A stretch of DNA of 32,526 nt from Betaproteobacteria bacterium RIFCSPLOWO2_02_64_14 (GCA_001770325.1 MEQT01000241.1:1-32526); one strand, 5' to 3'. Numbered from the stretch's first letter, positions 18,659 to 27,356 are shown. Made by a program: numbers and translations. Notes: generated from the sequence alone by a model not told the origin.

Positions 18659-18682
18659 GTGAAGCTCGCGACCTGGAACGTC
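18659..18682 (+). pseudogene. 5' stub of xth left at the left end of the integrated element
   Basis: GTG AAG CTC GCG ACC TGG AAC GTC = VKLATWNV, the same opening as the full xth at 22975 (TTG AAA CTC GCG ACC TGG AAT GTG = MKLATWNV). Confidence 0.75.
18660..18681 (+). repeat. Putative attL core
   Basis: TGAAGCTCGCGACCTGGAACGT. Confidence 0.72.
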
Positions 18683-18805
18683 ATCACTATTCCAGCGGCA
18701 TCCGAAGAATTCCGGCGGTCTTAGAAACTCCTCCTAGCAGCGAAAAATTTTTCTAAATTTGTTCCGGCAGGATTGATCTTCTGCCGGCAGCAGCCGATAC
18801 TTCGT

Positions 18806-18826
18806 GTGTCCATCGCTGCGTCCATG
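18806..18826 (+). repeat. Putative left integrase arm site
   Basis: GTGTCCATCGCTGCGTCCATG, 19/21 identical to 22903-22923. Confidence 0.6.
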
Positions 18827-18873
18827 GCGCAGTTGATGTTCTTCCGCAAGAGCATGTACACACGGAGCGAGGC

Positions 18874-20102
18874 GTGAGCGCACTGACCGACACAACAATC
18901 CGAAACCTCAAACCGCGCGCGACAGCATATCAGGTCGCGGACGGCCGCGGACTCGTGCTCGAAGTACGTCCCACTGGGCAGAAGGCGTGGCTCTATCGCT
19001 ATCGCCTGTTCGGCCGCGTTGAAAAACTTTCCATCGGAACCTATTCCGATGTGTCGCTGGCCGAGGCGCGCGACCGGCATTTCGAGGCGCGCAAACTGGT
19101 CGCCGCCGGCAAGTCCCCGTCTCAGCTCAAGCAGGCAGAAAAGCATCGGCTCTCTGATGAGCTGCAAACGGTGCGCGGTCTGGCAAAGGCGTATATCGCC
19201 GATCACCTGGCGCCATTGGCTTCCGCGAGTCGCAGCCGCGACTATGTCGAGAACGAAGTCCTTCCGACTATCGGCGGCAAGTTCCTCCATGAGGTGACCC
19301 CGTCGGACTGCATTGCCATCGTCGAGTGCATCAAACAGCGTGGGGCGCCGTCAGTCGCGCGCAAGGTGCTGGAGCAGCTGCGCTCCCTGTTCGCCTACGC
19401 GGTGGATCGGTGTCTCATCACCATCAATCCTGCTGCGCAGGTGCGTGCCGCAAAAATCATCGGTGTGCAAACGTCCCGCAGCCGATTGCTCAGGGCCGAC
19501 GAGATTCGCCGATTCCTGACTGCCGCGGAGACCTTCCCTACGTCACAAAGCAATCGCATTGCGTTCAAGCTGATCCTGCTCACGCTTTGCCGGAAGGGAG
19601 AACTCGTCAAGGCCAGGTGGGAACACGTCGATTTCGACCGTGCCGAATGGCACATCCCGACCGTGAACGCGAAGAACCGGCAGGAGCACATGTCTATCTG
19701 TCACGGCAGGTGCGAGCACTTTTTGTTGAATTGAAAGGGCTTGCAGGCAAGAGCGACTGGGTGCTGCCGAGCCGCGATCCGGAACGCCACATCAGCGCCG
19801 CAACGCTGAACCAGGTCACGTTCGTCGCGAAGCGCCGGGATGAGAAGCTTGGCTGGCTGGCGGACATCTGGATACACGACATGCGCCGGACTGGTTCGAC
19901 ACACCTTCACGAGATGGGATGGCCCTCCGACGTGATCGAGAAGGCATTGAATCACACGATCGGCGGGGTTCGGGGTGTCTATAACAAGGCGCAATACGCG
20001 GATCAGCGGCGCGAGATGCTCCAAGCCTGGTCGGATGCCGTCGACCGCTACATGACCGCTCAGAGCACAGTCATTGCTGGGCGCTTCCCCGCTGCGGCAT
20101 AG
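18874..20102 (+). pseudogene. Tyrosine recombinase (P4-type integrase, DUF4102 N-domain), frameshifted near 19690-19692
   Basis: Frame 1 ends ...EWHIPTVNAKNRQEHMSICHGRCEHFLLN*; the -1 nt frame continues VYLSRQVRALFVELKGLAGKSDWVLPSR...WIHDMRRTGSTHLHEMGWPSDVIEKALNHTIGGVRGVYNKAQY, holding HxxR and the Tyr. Confidence 0.9.
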
Positions 20103-20113
20103 AACCGCCCGGG

Positions 20114-20338
20114 CTACGCTGGCTGCTGGCTGCCGTCGCGGGCGATCTTCACCCGTCCAGCAATCCACTCGCTGACATCTGACTCAAGCCAACCGACGGC
20201 GCGCGGGCCAAGCGGCACGGGCTTGGGAAACGCACCGTCCTTGACGTATTGATAGATCGTGCTGCGCGAAAGTCCCGTGCGTGCTTCGACCTGCTTCCGC
20301 CGAAGAATTGCGGGCTCGTGCTGGATGACCTGGGCCAT
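20114..20338 (-). CDS. AlpA-family DNA-binding protein (putative excisionase/regulator)
   Basis: MAQVIQHEPAILRRKQVEARTGLSRSTIYQYVKDGAFPKPVPLGPRAVGWLESDVSEWIAGRV; start re-set to 20338. Confidence 0.87.
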   Translation of the reverse strand: MAQVIQHEPAILRRKQVEARTGLSRSTIYQYVKDGAFPKPVPLGPRAVGWLESDVSEWIAGRVKIARDGSQQPA

Positions 20339-20834
20339 GTTCGTCACCTCGTGGCTAGTAATGGAAGGTGGCAAGATCGTTTCACGGCCGGAGAGAGTTG
20401 TCGGCCCGAATCGAGGCTTCGATGAGGCCCCGTAAACGCCTGACAGCCGCAAGGAATCGGAAGTGGCCCACGAATGCTCGCTACCGTCGCCCCTGTGAAC
20501 TTTCGGGTTATCCACGGTTCGATGCGTGCGCCCCCCTCTCTGGCAGGCACGGATCGGGCGGTGGGTAACCCGGCCTGACGGGAGGATTATTCGTTATTCG
20601 TCTAAAGGGCCGTATACAGAACGCGGCGAGCCTTGCAAGGCCGATTTGAGGCTTCGTCGAGGGCACGATTCCAGCTGCTGGAGGGAAAATAGGGGAGCAA
20701 TCGGCTTGATGGATTAACCGTTGTTCAGCGCGCGGAACCCAGGTACGATTCGCCGTCACCGGCGGCAGTCTCAATCACCGGAAGCACGGTCATCCGGTAC
20801 GCCACGATTCGGTCCTTTGTGGGGCGCTCCTGTC

Positions 20835-20858
20835 GATCAAAGTCATGATGCTTTGATC
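20835..20858. repeat. Perfect 8-bp hairpin downstream of darG
   Basis: GATCAAAG-TCATGATG-CTTTGATC; no U-tract. Confidence 0.5.
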
Positions 20859-20913
20859 ACAAATTAAACCGTGGGATACCCAATCTGGATATAAAGACGT
20901 TCTTAGCGCACGC

Positions 20914-22041
20914 CTATGCAGCGACGGCTTCTTCTTCCGGCAAAGGAAGATCGGGGCTTGCCTTCAGATTCAACCACCGCAGCATTCCCAAATCGCGGAT
21001 GGCGGAGCCAACGGTAACCTCGTCGAGCGGAGGGCGGCGCCTTTGCTTCCATTGCATAACCGCCTGCAGAACGTCCCGTTCGGAAGGTTGATCCTGGTTG
21101 TCCCGCGCCAGCTCGCGCGCGGCGAACAATACCGTGGCGATAACCTCTGCCTGGTTGGTGTCCACGCGCATGAACAAATCGACTACTTTGTCCAAGACTT
21201 TGGACCACCGTTCGAACGCCTGCTCGTACTTGTTACGAACGCGACTGAAGTTAGGGCCGACTTTCACCATAAACATTTTTCCATGTCGCTCTTCCTGCAG
21301 GAGGCCGCTATTGATGAGCTTAACTTCGACGTTCTTCAACTCCGCGGAGAACGGGCCAAAACTACTGCGCTTGTAGTTCAGGCCGGTCGGCAACCCGACG
21401 TCGGTCGCAACGTATGCGATCTTCTGGAAAATGACTCTCCCTATTGGCCAATGATAGGGGTGCTGCTCGATGCGATTGATGACTTCGACCAGCGCGACCC
21501 AGGATGGCTCAAGCGCCGTGGAGGCGCCGTTTCTCGTAGCCTGCTCTGCAGAGATCTCGCTGCCCTTTTCGACGAACTCGAGTGTCAACTCCCGGGGATT
21601 TGTACCGTAGGGAGCATACATCTCGACCGGAACGTTCATTTGCTTCGCATACCGGTAGATCAGCGGGCCGACAACGCGCCATTCCAATTGGCCGTTGCCG
21701 CAGCCGAGCGGCGGGATCGCCAGCGACTGCACGCCCCATTCCTGGTAGTGGGCCAGCAGATACTTGAGACCGCGATCAATATCGCTCACCTTCGATACCG
21801 ACTTCCAATGATCCTTCGTGGGGAAATTAATGATCTGCGGAGGTAGCAGCGATCGGTATATGAACGGCAGACCCGGCTTTACCTCGCCTCGCTTGCACCG
21901 GACGAGGTAGTCCTCATACATGTCAGGGAAGCGATTCTTGAACTCAAGGGCGATGCCCTTGCCCATGACCCCGACGCAATTGACCGTGTTGATCAGCGTC
22001 CGGGCCGTGGATTGCAGAATGTCGCCGACTAATATCTTCAT
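20914..22041 (-). CDS. darG: DarG-type antitoxin: macrodomain plus C-terminal domain
   Basis: MKILVGDILQSTARTLINTVNCVGVMGKGIALEFKNRFP, LAIPPLGCGNGQLEW; C-terminal HWPIGRVIFQKIAYVATDVGLPTGLNYKRSSFGPFSAEL. Adjacent to DarT. Start could also be 22050. Confidence 0.9.
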   Translation of the reverse strand: MKILVGDILQSTARTLINTVNCVGVMGKGIALEFKNRFPDMYEDYLVRCKRGEVKPGLPFIYRSLLPPQIINFPTKDHWKSVSKVSDIDRGLKYLLAHYQEWGVQSLAIPPLGCGNGQLEWRVVGPLIYRYAKQMNVPVEMYAPYGTNPRELTLEFVEKGSEISAEQATRNGASTALEPSWVALVEVINRIEQHPYHWPIGRVIFQKIAYVATDVGLPTGLNYKRSSFGPFSAELKNVEVKLINSGLLQEERHGKMFMVKVGPNFSRVRNKYEQAFERWSKVLDKVVDLFMRVDTNQAEVIATVLFAARELARDNQDQPSERDVLQAVMQWKQRRRPPLDEVTVGSAIRDLGMLRWLNLKASPDLPLPEEEAVAA

Positions 22042-22050
22042 CTGCAGCAC

Positions 22051-22641
22051 CTAGAAGAACATATCACTGCGCGTACGAACTGGCAATCCCGTATCGAGCT
22101 GTTGAAACGCCGAAAACGCGGTCTGATTCGCAACGTACGCCCCGATTACGAAATGGGCTTCCAAAGCGTCTGGAACCAATACCTCGGCGCACTTGAGAGC
22201 CTTATGTCGATCTTCTTCAATTCGGTCGTTTCGATGCAGCCAGAATTCTGCGTACAACCTGTCGCGATCTAACGCGACCAACCCTGTGCCGACATCGTAG
22301 AAGCGCACCGCCCCCCGGGCTGCGTTACGGTCAGTAACTATGACGCCCACTATATCCAACGCCGAAGAATCAACCCAGAGTACACAGATTTCGTTGTTCC
22401 TTGCCCGGCATTTGCTAAGCATGGGGTTGTGAGCGTCGAAATACAAGTTTGCATATTGGTGAAGGGGGCGGCCGCCGGGTATCTGTTTGTCCGCGCGTCT
22501 TTCCTGGATCTCCGGCATGGCGACCGAGTCGTGCGCAAGTTGTTCGGCCAAGGTGTGTGAAAGAATGCCGTGCCGCAGGATCGACGGCACGTTGGCGATC
22601 GCGGTGATGTAGTGCAGTTCCGTAACATCCGCGCGATTCAT
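22051..22641 (-). CDS. darT: DarT-type DNA ADP-ribosyltransferase toxin (DUF4433)
   Basis: ELHYITAIANVPSILRHGILSH, PLHQYANLYFDAHNPMLSK, CAEVLVPDALEAHFVIGAYV. Confidence 0.9.
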   Translation of the reverse strand: MNRADVTELHYITAIANVPSILRHGILSHTLAEQLAHDSVAMPEIQERRADKQIPGGRPLHQYANLYFDAHNPMLSKCRARNNEICVLWVDSSALDIVGVIVTDRNAARGAVRFYDVGTGLVALDRDRLYAEFWLHRNDRIEEDRHKALKCAEVLVPDALEAHFVIGAYVANQTAFSAFQQLDTGLPVRTRSDMFF

Positions 22642-22902
22642 TCGTCGTCATCGCCCCGTTATTGTCGTTGCCAAGCTGGTGTCCAATCTTGCCGTGAATG
22701 TGGTGAAAAGCGTTCCGCAGAATCGACGCCCTATTATGCTGCGGCCCGCCGCCACTATCCTACCGAACTGCATTCGGAGCAGGTGACGGCAGTCGGGCGC
22801 ACCCCGCCCGGTTCCACGCGGGCAACGTGAAGTCTGCCGTCTCGCTTAGAATTGCCCGATTGGCGTTGCCGGCAATCAATGAAGCGGCTGGGGCGAATCG
22901 CC

Positions 22903-22923
22903 GTGTCCATGGTTGCGTCCATG
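22903..22923 (+). repeat. Putative right integrase arm site
   Basis: GTGTCCATGGTTGCGTCCATG, 19/21 identical to 18806-18826. Confidence 0.6.
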
Positions 22924-22974
22924 AACTAGACTGAGACTTCCGAAGCCCATACAAATCAATATGTTGGATCAACA

Positions 22975-23775
22975 TTGAAACTCGCGACCTGGAATGTGAA
23001 CTCGCTCAAGGTGCGACTGCCCCAGGTGCTGGATTGGGTTGCCACGCACCAGCCCGATGTCCTGTGCCTGCAGGAAACAAAAGTCGAAGACGGGTCTTTC
23101 CCGCTCGAAGCGATCAATGGCGCCGGCTACCAGGCGCTCTACAGCGGTCAGAAAACCTACAACGGCGTCGCCGTTCTGAGCCGCACGCCGGCGCGCGACC
23201 CGGTCATGACGATGCCGGGACTGAACGACCCGCAGAAACGGATTCTTGCGGCGACGCTCGGCGAAGTGCGGGTGATCTGCGCGTACGTGCCCAATGGCGA
23301 AAGCGTGGCATCCGAGAAGTATCGCTACAAACTCGGCTGGCTGGAGGTCTTCGGATCATGGCTCACACATGAACTCTCGCGACACCCGCGGTTGGCGGTG
23401 CTGGGAGATTTCAACATCGCGCCAGAGGCCCGTGACGTTCATGATCCGGCGTTGTGGGAGGGAAAAGTTCTTTTCAGCGAGCCCGAACGCGAGGCGTTCT
23501 GCAGGCTTGCCGGAATGGGGCTTAAGGACGCGTTCCGGCTTTTCGAGCAACCGGAACGGTCGTTCACGTGGTGGGACTACAGAATGCAGGCTTTCCGCCG
23601 CAAAATGGGGCTGCGCATTGACCATATCCTGCTCTCGGATGAACTCGCGAAGGCATGCACCGCGTGCAGCATCGATATCGAACCGCGGCGCAATGAACGT
23701 CCCTCCGACCACGCACCCGTCATCGCCGAATTAAACCTCATAATTGATTCCGGTTCTTCCCGTATAGAAGCGTGA
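22975..23775 (+). CDS. xth: Exodeoxyribonuclease III (TTG start, 5' end apparently supplied by the element)
   Basis: MKLATWNVNSLKVRLPQVLDWVATHQPDVLCLQETKVED..., LGDFNIAPEARDVHDP, RIDHILLSDEL, PSDHAPVIAEL. Confidence 0.94.
   Translation: MKLATWNVNSLKVRLPQVLDWVATHQPDVLCLQETKVEDGSFPLEAINGAGYQALYSGQKTYNGVAVLSRTPARDPVMTMPGLNDPQKRILAATLGEVRVICAYVPNGESVASEKYRYKLGWLEVFGSWLTHELSRHPRLAVLGDFNIAPEARDVHDPALWEGKVLFSEPEREAFCRLAGMGLKDAFRLFEQPERSFTWWDYRMQAFRRKMGLRIDHILLSDELAKACTACSIDIEPRRNERPSDHAPVIAELNLIIDSGSSRIEA
22976..22997 (+). repeat. Putative attR core inside the xth start
   Basis: TGAAACTCGCGACCTGGAATGT. Confidence 0.72.
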
Positions 23776-23792
23776 CGCAGGTCACGCTTCTA
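23765..23792. terminator. Bidirectional hairpin between convergent xth and DUF427 gene
   Basis: TAGAAGCGTGAC-GCAG-GTCACGCTTCTA, 12-bp perfect stem, 4-nt loop; contains both stop codons. Confidence 0.6.
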
Positions 23793-24066
23793 CCTTCACG
23801 CCCTTCCAGAATGCGATGTAGCCGGCGATATTTTGCGCTGCGGGCTTGGGGTCTGCGTAATACCATGCTGCGTCCTTGTTGGCCTGCCCGTTCACCACGA
23901 CATCGTAGTACGAGGCCACGCCTTTCCAGCCGCAGGTCGTATGCGTCGCGCTCTCGCGCAGAACCTCGCGCCTCACTGCATCCGGCGGGAAATAATGATT
24001 GCCCTCCACGATCTCGCAACGGCCGCTCTCTGCGATCAACTGCCCGTTCCAGCTTGCGCGTGCCAT
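23782..24066 (-). CDS. DUF427 domain protein
   Basis: MARASWNGQLIAESGRCEIVEGNHYFPPDAVRREVLRES...TTCGWKGVASYYDVVVNG...AAWYYADPKPAAQNIAGYIAFWKGVKVEA. Confidence 0.9.
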   Translation of the reverse strand: MARASWNGQLIAESGRCEIVEGNHYFPPDAVRREVLRESATHTTCGWKGVASYYDVVVNGQANKDAAWYYADPKPAAQNIAGYIAFWKGVKVEA

Positions 24067-24170
24067 GGACTTGCCTCCTTGCTTCTCCTCGCTCGACGCG
24101 AGGGTAGAATGCCTGCCCGTCACCGAACTGCGGCTGATCGGTTCTTCACCGGGCGCGCCGAGTGACGAGA

Positions 24171-25571
24171 TCAATCTTCTTTCCGGGTTGGCTCGATCTC
24201 GAGTTCCTGTATCTTGCGGGTGAGCGTGTTGCGGCCCAGGCCGAGCAGCTGCGCGGCCTCGATCCGCCTGCCGCCCGTGTGGGCGAGCGCCCGTGCGAGC
24301 AACGTTTTCTCGAACTGCCGCAGCAGGTCGTCCATGATGCCGGTCGCGCCGCGACCGAGCCTCGCTTCGACCTCCTTCTCCAGCGCCGCCGCCCAATCCT
24401 GTGACGGCGCCGCCGCGGCTCCGGCCCGCAAATCCGGCGGCAGATCCTTGATCTCGATGGTGACCGATGGCGCCATCACCGTGATCCAGTGGCAGAAATT
24501 TTCGATCTGCCGCACGTTCCCCGGGAAGCTCTGCGCCGCCAGGTGCTTCAGCGTCGCTTCCGACAGGCGCTTCGGTTCGACCCCCAGCTCGCGCGCCCAC
24601 TTCTGGAGAAAGTGCTTGGCCAGCAACGGAATGTCTTCGCGGCGCTCGCGCAGCGGCGGCAGGCGCAGCCGGATCACGTTCAGGCGGTGGTAAAGATCCT
24701 CGCGGAACAGACCCTGTTTGACGCGTGCTTCGAGATCCTGGTGCGTCGCGGCGATCACTCGCACATTGGCCCTGATCGGCTGATGTCCGCCGACCCGGTA
24801 GAAATGCCCGTCCGAGAGCACGCGCAAGAGGCGTGTCTGCAGTTCCGGGGGCATGTCACCGATCTCGTCGAGAAACAACGTGCCGCCCTCCGCCTGCTCG
24901 AAGCGCCCCCGGCGCAGGCTCTGGGCGCCGGTGAACGCGCCGCGCTCGTGACCAAAGAGCTCCGACTCGAGCAATTCCTTGGGAATGGCCGCCGTATTGA
25001 TGGCGATGAACGGTTTGTCGGCCCGCGGGCTGTGCCGGAACAGCGCCCGCGCCACGAGTTCCTTGCCCGTGCCGGACTCGCCGGTGATGAGGACCGTGGC
25101 ATGCGATTGCGCGAGCCGGCCGATCGCGCGGAACACCTCCTGCATCGCCGGCGCGTGCCCGAGGATCTCCGGTGTCGCCCCCATCTCGACCGCCGCGTCC
25201 TCGCTGCGCGAACTTTCCTCGATGGCGCGACGAATGAGCTCGACCGCCTCGTCGACGTCGAACGGCTTCGGCAGATACTCATAGGCGCCGCCCTGGAAGG
25301 CCGTCACCGCGCTGTCGAGATCCGAGTACGCGGTCATGATGATCACCGGCAAGTGGGCATGTCGCGCCTTGGCCTTCTGCAGCAGCTCCAGGCCGGACTC
25401 CCCCGGCATCCGAATGTCGCTCACCAGCACCTGGGGCGATTCCACTTCCAGCGCGGCAGAGGCTTCGCGCGCAGAAGAGAAGGTCTTGAAAGCGATATTC
25501 TCGCGGGCAAGCGCCTTCTCGAACACCCAGCGTATCGAGCGGTCGTCGTCGATGATCCAGACGGGTTTCAT
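24171..25571 (-). CDS. ntrC: Nitrogen regulator NtrC (sigma54 activator)
   Basis: [36 protein letters not shown]-terminal Fis-like HTH. Confidence 0.96.
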   Translation of the reverse strand: MKPVWIIDDDRSIRWVFEKALARENIAFKTFSSAREASAALEVESPQVLVSDIRMPGESGLELLQKAKARHAHLPVIIMTAYSDLDSAVTAFQGGAYEYLPKPFDVDEAVELIRRAIEESSRSEDAAVEMGATPEILGHAPAMQEVFRAIGRLAQSHATVLITGESGTGKELVARALFRHSPRADKPFIAINTAAIPKELLESELFGHERGAFTGAQSLRRGRFEQAEGGTLFLDEIGDMPPELQTRLLRVLSDGHFYRVGGHQPIRANVRVIAATHQDLEARVKQGLFREDLYHRLNVIRLRLPPLRERREDIPLLAKHFLQKWARELGVEPKRLSEATLKHLAAQSFPGNVRQIENFCHWITVMAPSVTIEIKDLPPDLRAGAAAAPSQDWAAALEKEVEARLGRGATGIMDDLLRQFEKTLLARALAHTGGRRIEAAQLLGLGRNTLTRKIQELEIEPTRKED

Positions 25572-25572
25572 A

Positions 25573-25607
25573 TCATCCTTCCGCCTTCATCCTTCCGCCT
25601 TCATCAT
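25573..25607 (-). repeat. Heptad array D (TCATCCT TCCGCCT TCATCCT TCCGCCT TCATCAT)
   Basis: Five 7-bp units spanning the ntrB 3' end, 2 nt upstream of the ntrC ATG. Confidence 0.88.
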
Positions 25608-26652
25608 CGCCGTTCACCGGCAGCAGCACCGTGAAACAGGTGTTGCCTGGAATGCTCTCGAAGGTCACCGTGCCGCGATGCTGCACGATGAAATTCTGCG
25701 CGATCGTCAATCCCAGCCCGCTGCCATCGGCGCGTCCTGACACGAGTGGGAAAAAAATGCGCTCGCGGATCGCCTCCGGGACACCGGGGCCGTTGTCGAT
25801 GACGTGCACGCAAACCGCGTGGCGATGGCGTCTGCGGGCGAGTGTCACCTGGCGCGCGATGCGCGTCCGCAACGTAATCTCGCCTTCGCCCTGCAAGGCC
25901 TGGGCAGCATTGCGCACGATGTTGAGGACGGCCTGTATCAGCTGTTCCCTGTCGCCCATCAGCGGCGGCAGGCTCGCGTCGTAGTCGCGGTGGATCGTGA
26001 TGCCGGTCGGATACTCGGCGCCGATCACGCTGCGCACGTGCTCCAGGACTTCGTGCACGTTGAGCAACGTCGGCTGCGGCAGGCGGTGCGGCGTCAACAG
26101 GCGATCCACCAGCGCTTGCAGCCGGTCCGCCTCCTTGATGATGACCTGGGTGTACTCGTGCAGGTTGGGACGTTCCAATTCCCGGTCGAGCAGTTGCGCG
26201 GCGCCGCGGATTCCGCCGAGCGGATTCTTGATCTCGTGGGCGAGGTTCCGGATCAGCTCGCGGTTCGCCTGAGTCTGATCCAGCAGCCGCTCCTCGCGCG
26301 CGATTCGCAACTGCTGCTCGATGCGCCTGAATTCCAGCAGGAAGCCCCCGTCGTGGTCGGTCTCCACCGGTGTCACGGTACAGGCGAGGTGCAACTTGCC
26401 TCGCCCGCCCGGCGCGAGCGTGAGATCGTGTTCCGTGTAGCTGCAGTTGTTGCTCCGCGCATACCGGATCGCGCCGGTGAGCTTCCCGTCCCCGCCAAAC
26501 AGCTTGGCGACGGCAACACCCGCTACATTGCGGTTACTGAGCTCGAACAAGTTTTCCGCCGAGGGATTGAGGTACCTGACCGTCAGCGGCGCATCCACCA
26601 GCACCACCGCGGTGTCGAGCAAGTCCAGGCCAGAGAGAGCTTCCGGTGTCAT
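25573..26652 (-). CDS. ntrB: Nitrogen sensor kinase NtrB
   Basis: MTPEALSGLDLLDTAVVLVDAPLTVRYLNPSAENLF, NLAHEIKNPLGGIRGAAQLL, GRADGSGLGLTIAQNFI; start re-set to 26652. Confidence 0.95.
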   Translation of the reverse strand: MTPEALSGLDLLDTAVVLVDAPLTVRYLNPSAENLFELSNRNVAGVAVAKLFGGDGKLTGAIRYARSNNCSYTEHDLTLAPGGRGKLHLACTVTPVETDHDGGFLLEFRRIEQQLRIAREERLLDQTQANRELIRNLAHEIKNPLGGIRGAAQLLDRELERPNLHEYTQVIIKEADRLQALVDRLLTPHRLPQPTLLNVHEVLEHVRSVIGAEYPTGITIHRDYDASLPPLMGDREQLIQAVLNIVRNAAQALQGEGEITLRTRIARQVTLARRRHRHAVCVHVIDNGPGVPEAIRERIFFPLVSGRADGSGLGLTIAQNFIVQHRGTVTFESIPGNTCFTVLLPVNGDDEGGRMKAEG

Positions 26653-26750
26653 CTTCCAGTCCGAGATAAAACTCGGAGCAAGAACTGCGCCAGTCCCCGG
26701 GTCGCACGCCCCGGGGCCCGGCAAGAGATCAGGCGCGCGTGCGGCGCCGC

Positions 26751-27212
26751 TTACCTGAGGTTGGCAAGCTCCTTTTTCAGGTTGGCGACGTTGTCCTCGT
26801 GGAGCTTGACCTTTTTCTGGTAGGGCTCCAGCCGGTCGAGGACGCGCTGGTAGTTACGCTCGCTGCCGAGACGTATCGACTCCTGCTCGGCGAGGTCTTT
26901 CCTGGCGAGCCCCAGCAACTGCTCTTCGCTTGCGAGCTCGCGTTCGAGAATCCTGCGGCGATCCGTGTCGCGCTGCTTCTGCGTCTGCGAATCAACCTTG
27001 GGGAAATTCGCGGGGCTGGCGGCCTTCCCCTGCTGGGATTTGGACGAGGGCGCGACATTTACCGGCCCGACATCCAACTGCCTGCAGCCTTTCGCTTCGG
27101 ACTTGACGTTGGTGAGGAGCTTGCTGCCGTCCGGCTTGATGCATTCAAAAATCTGCGCCCGAGCCCCGAAGGCGAGCATGGTGCCACACAACAATACGGC
27201 CAATTTTCTCAT
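26751..27212 (-). CDS. Exported DUF4124 protein with coiled-coil C-terminus
   Basis: MRKLAVLLCGTMLAFGARAQIFECIKPDGSKLLTNVKSEAKGCRQLDVGPVNV; start re-set to 27212. Confidence 0.8.
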   Translation of the reverse strand: MRKLAVLLCGTMLAFGARAQIFECIKPDGSKLLTNVKSEAKGCRQLDVGPVNVAPSSKSQQGKAASPANFPKVDSQTQKQRDTDRRRILERELASEEQLLGLARKDLAEQESIRLGSERNYQRVLDRLEPYQKKVKLHEDNVANLKKELANLR

Positions 27213-27293
27213 CCACAATCCTGTAGTCATGGTCCTGGAGAAACGTTCGAGGATTCCCCAGGTTGACCGCATCCAGCGCCAAGAGTTGCGCTA

Positions 27294-27339
27294 AGTCTAT
27301 GTGATAAAACTGAATTTGACAATGCACAATAATGGTGCA
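27294..27339 (-). promoter_or_regulatory. NtrC-type operator abutting a sigma70-like promoter for the DUF4124-ntrBC unit
   Basis: TGCACA-ATAAT-GGTGCA at 27323-27339; minus-strand TTGTCA (27322-27317), 17-bp spacer, TAGACT (27299-27294). Confidence 0.65.
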
Positions 27340-27356
27340 GCAACATTCTGGGCAAT

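Larger units (their letters stand above)
18665..22994. mobile_element. Integrative element at the 5' end of xth (integrase, AlpA-like regulator, DarTG)
   Basis: Direct repeat CTCGCGACCTGGAA at 18665-18678 and 22981-22994 (20/22 over TGAARCTCGCGACCTGGAAYGT), tyrosine integrase next to the left repeat, accessory cargo, and large non-coding stretches. Confidence 0.8.

Noticed and set aside
18540-18660. tRNA attachment site for the integrase
   Set aside because: No tRNA-like cloverleaf or CCA end was seen at either boundary; the repeat is xth coding sequence instead.
20508-20774. Minus-strand 88-aa ORF inside the element
   Set aside because: Pro/Arg-rich, no start context or recognisable family; overlaps other weak ORFs.
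24489-25634. 381-aa plus-strand ORF opposite ntrC
   Set aside because: Antisense shadow; its C-terminus (ILPPSSFRLHH) is translated heptad array D.
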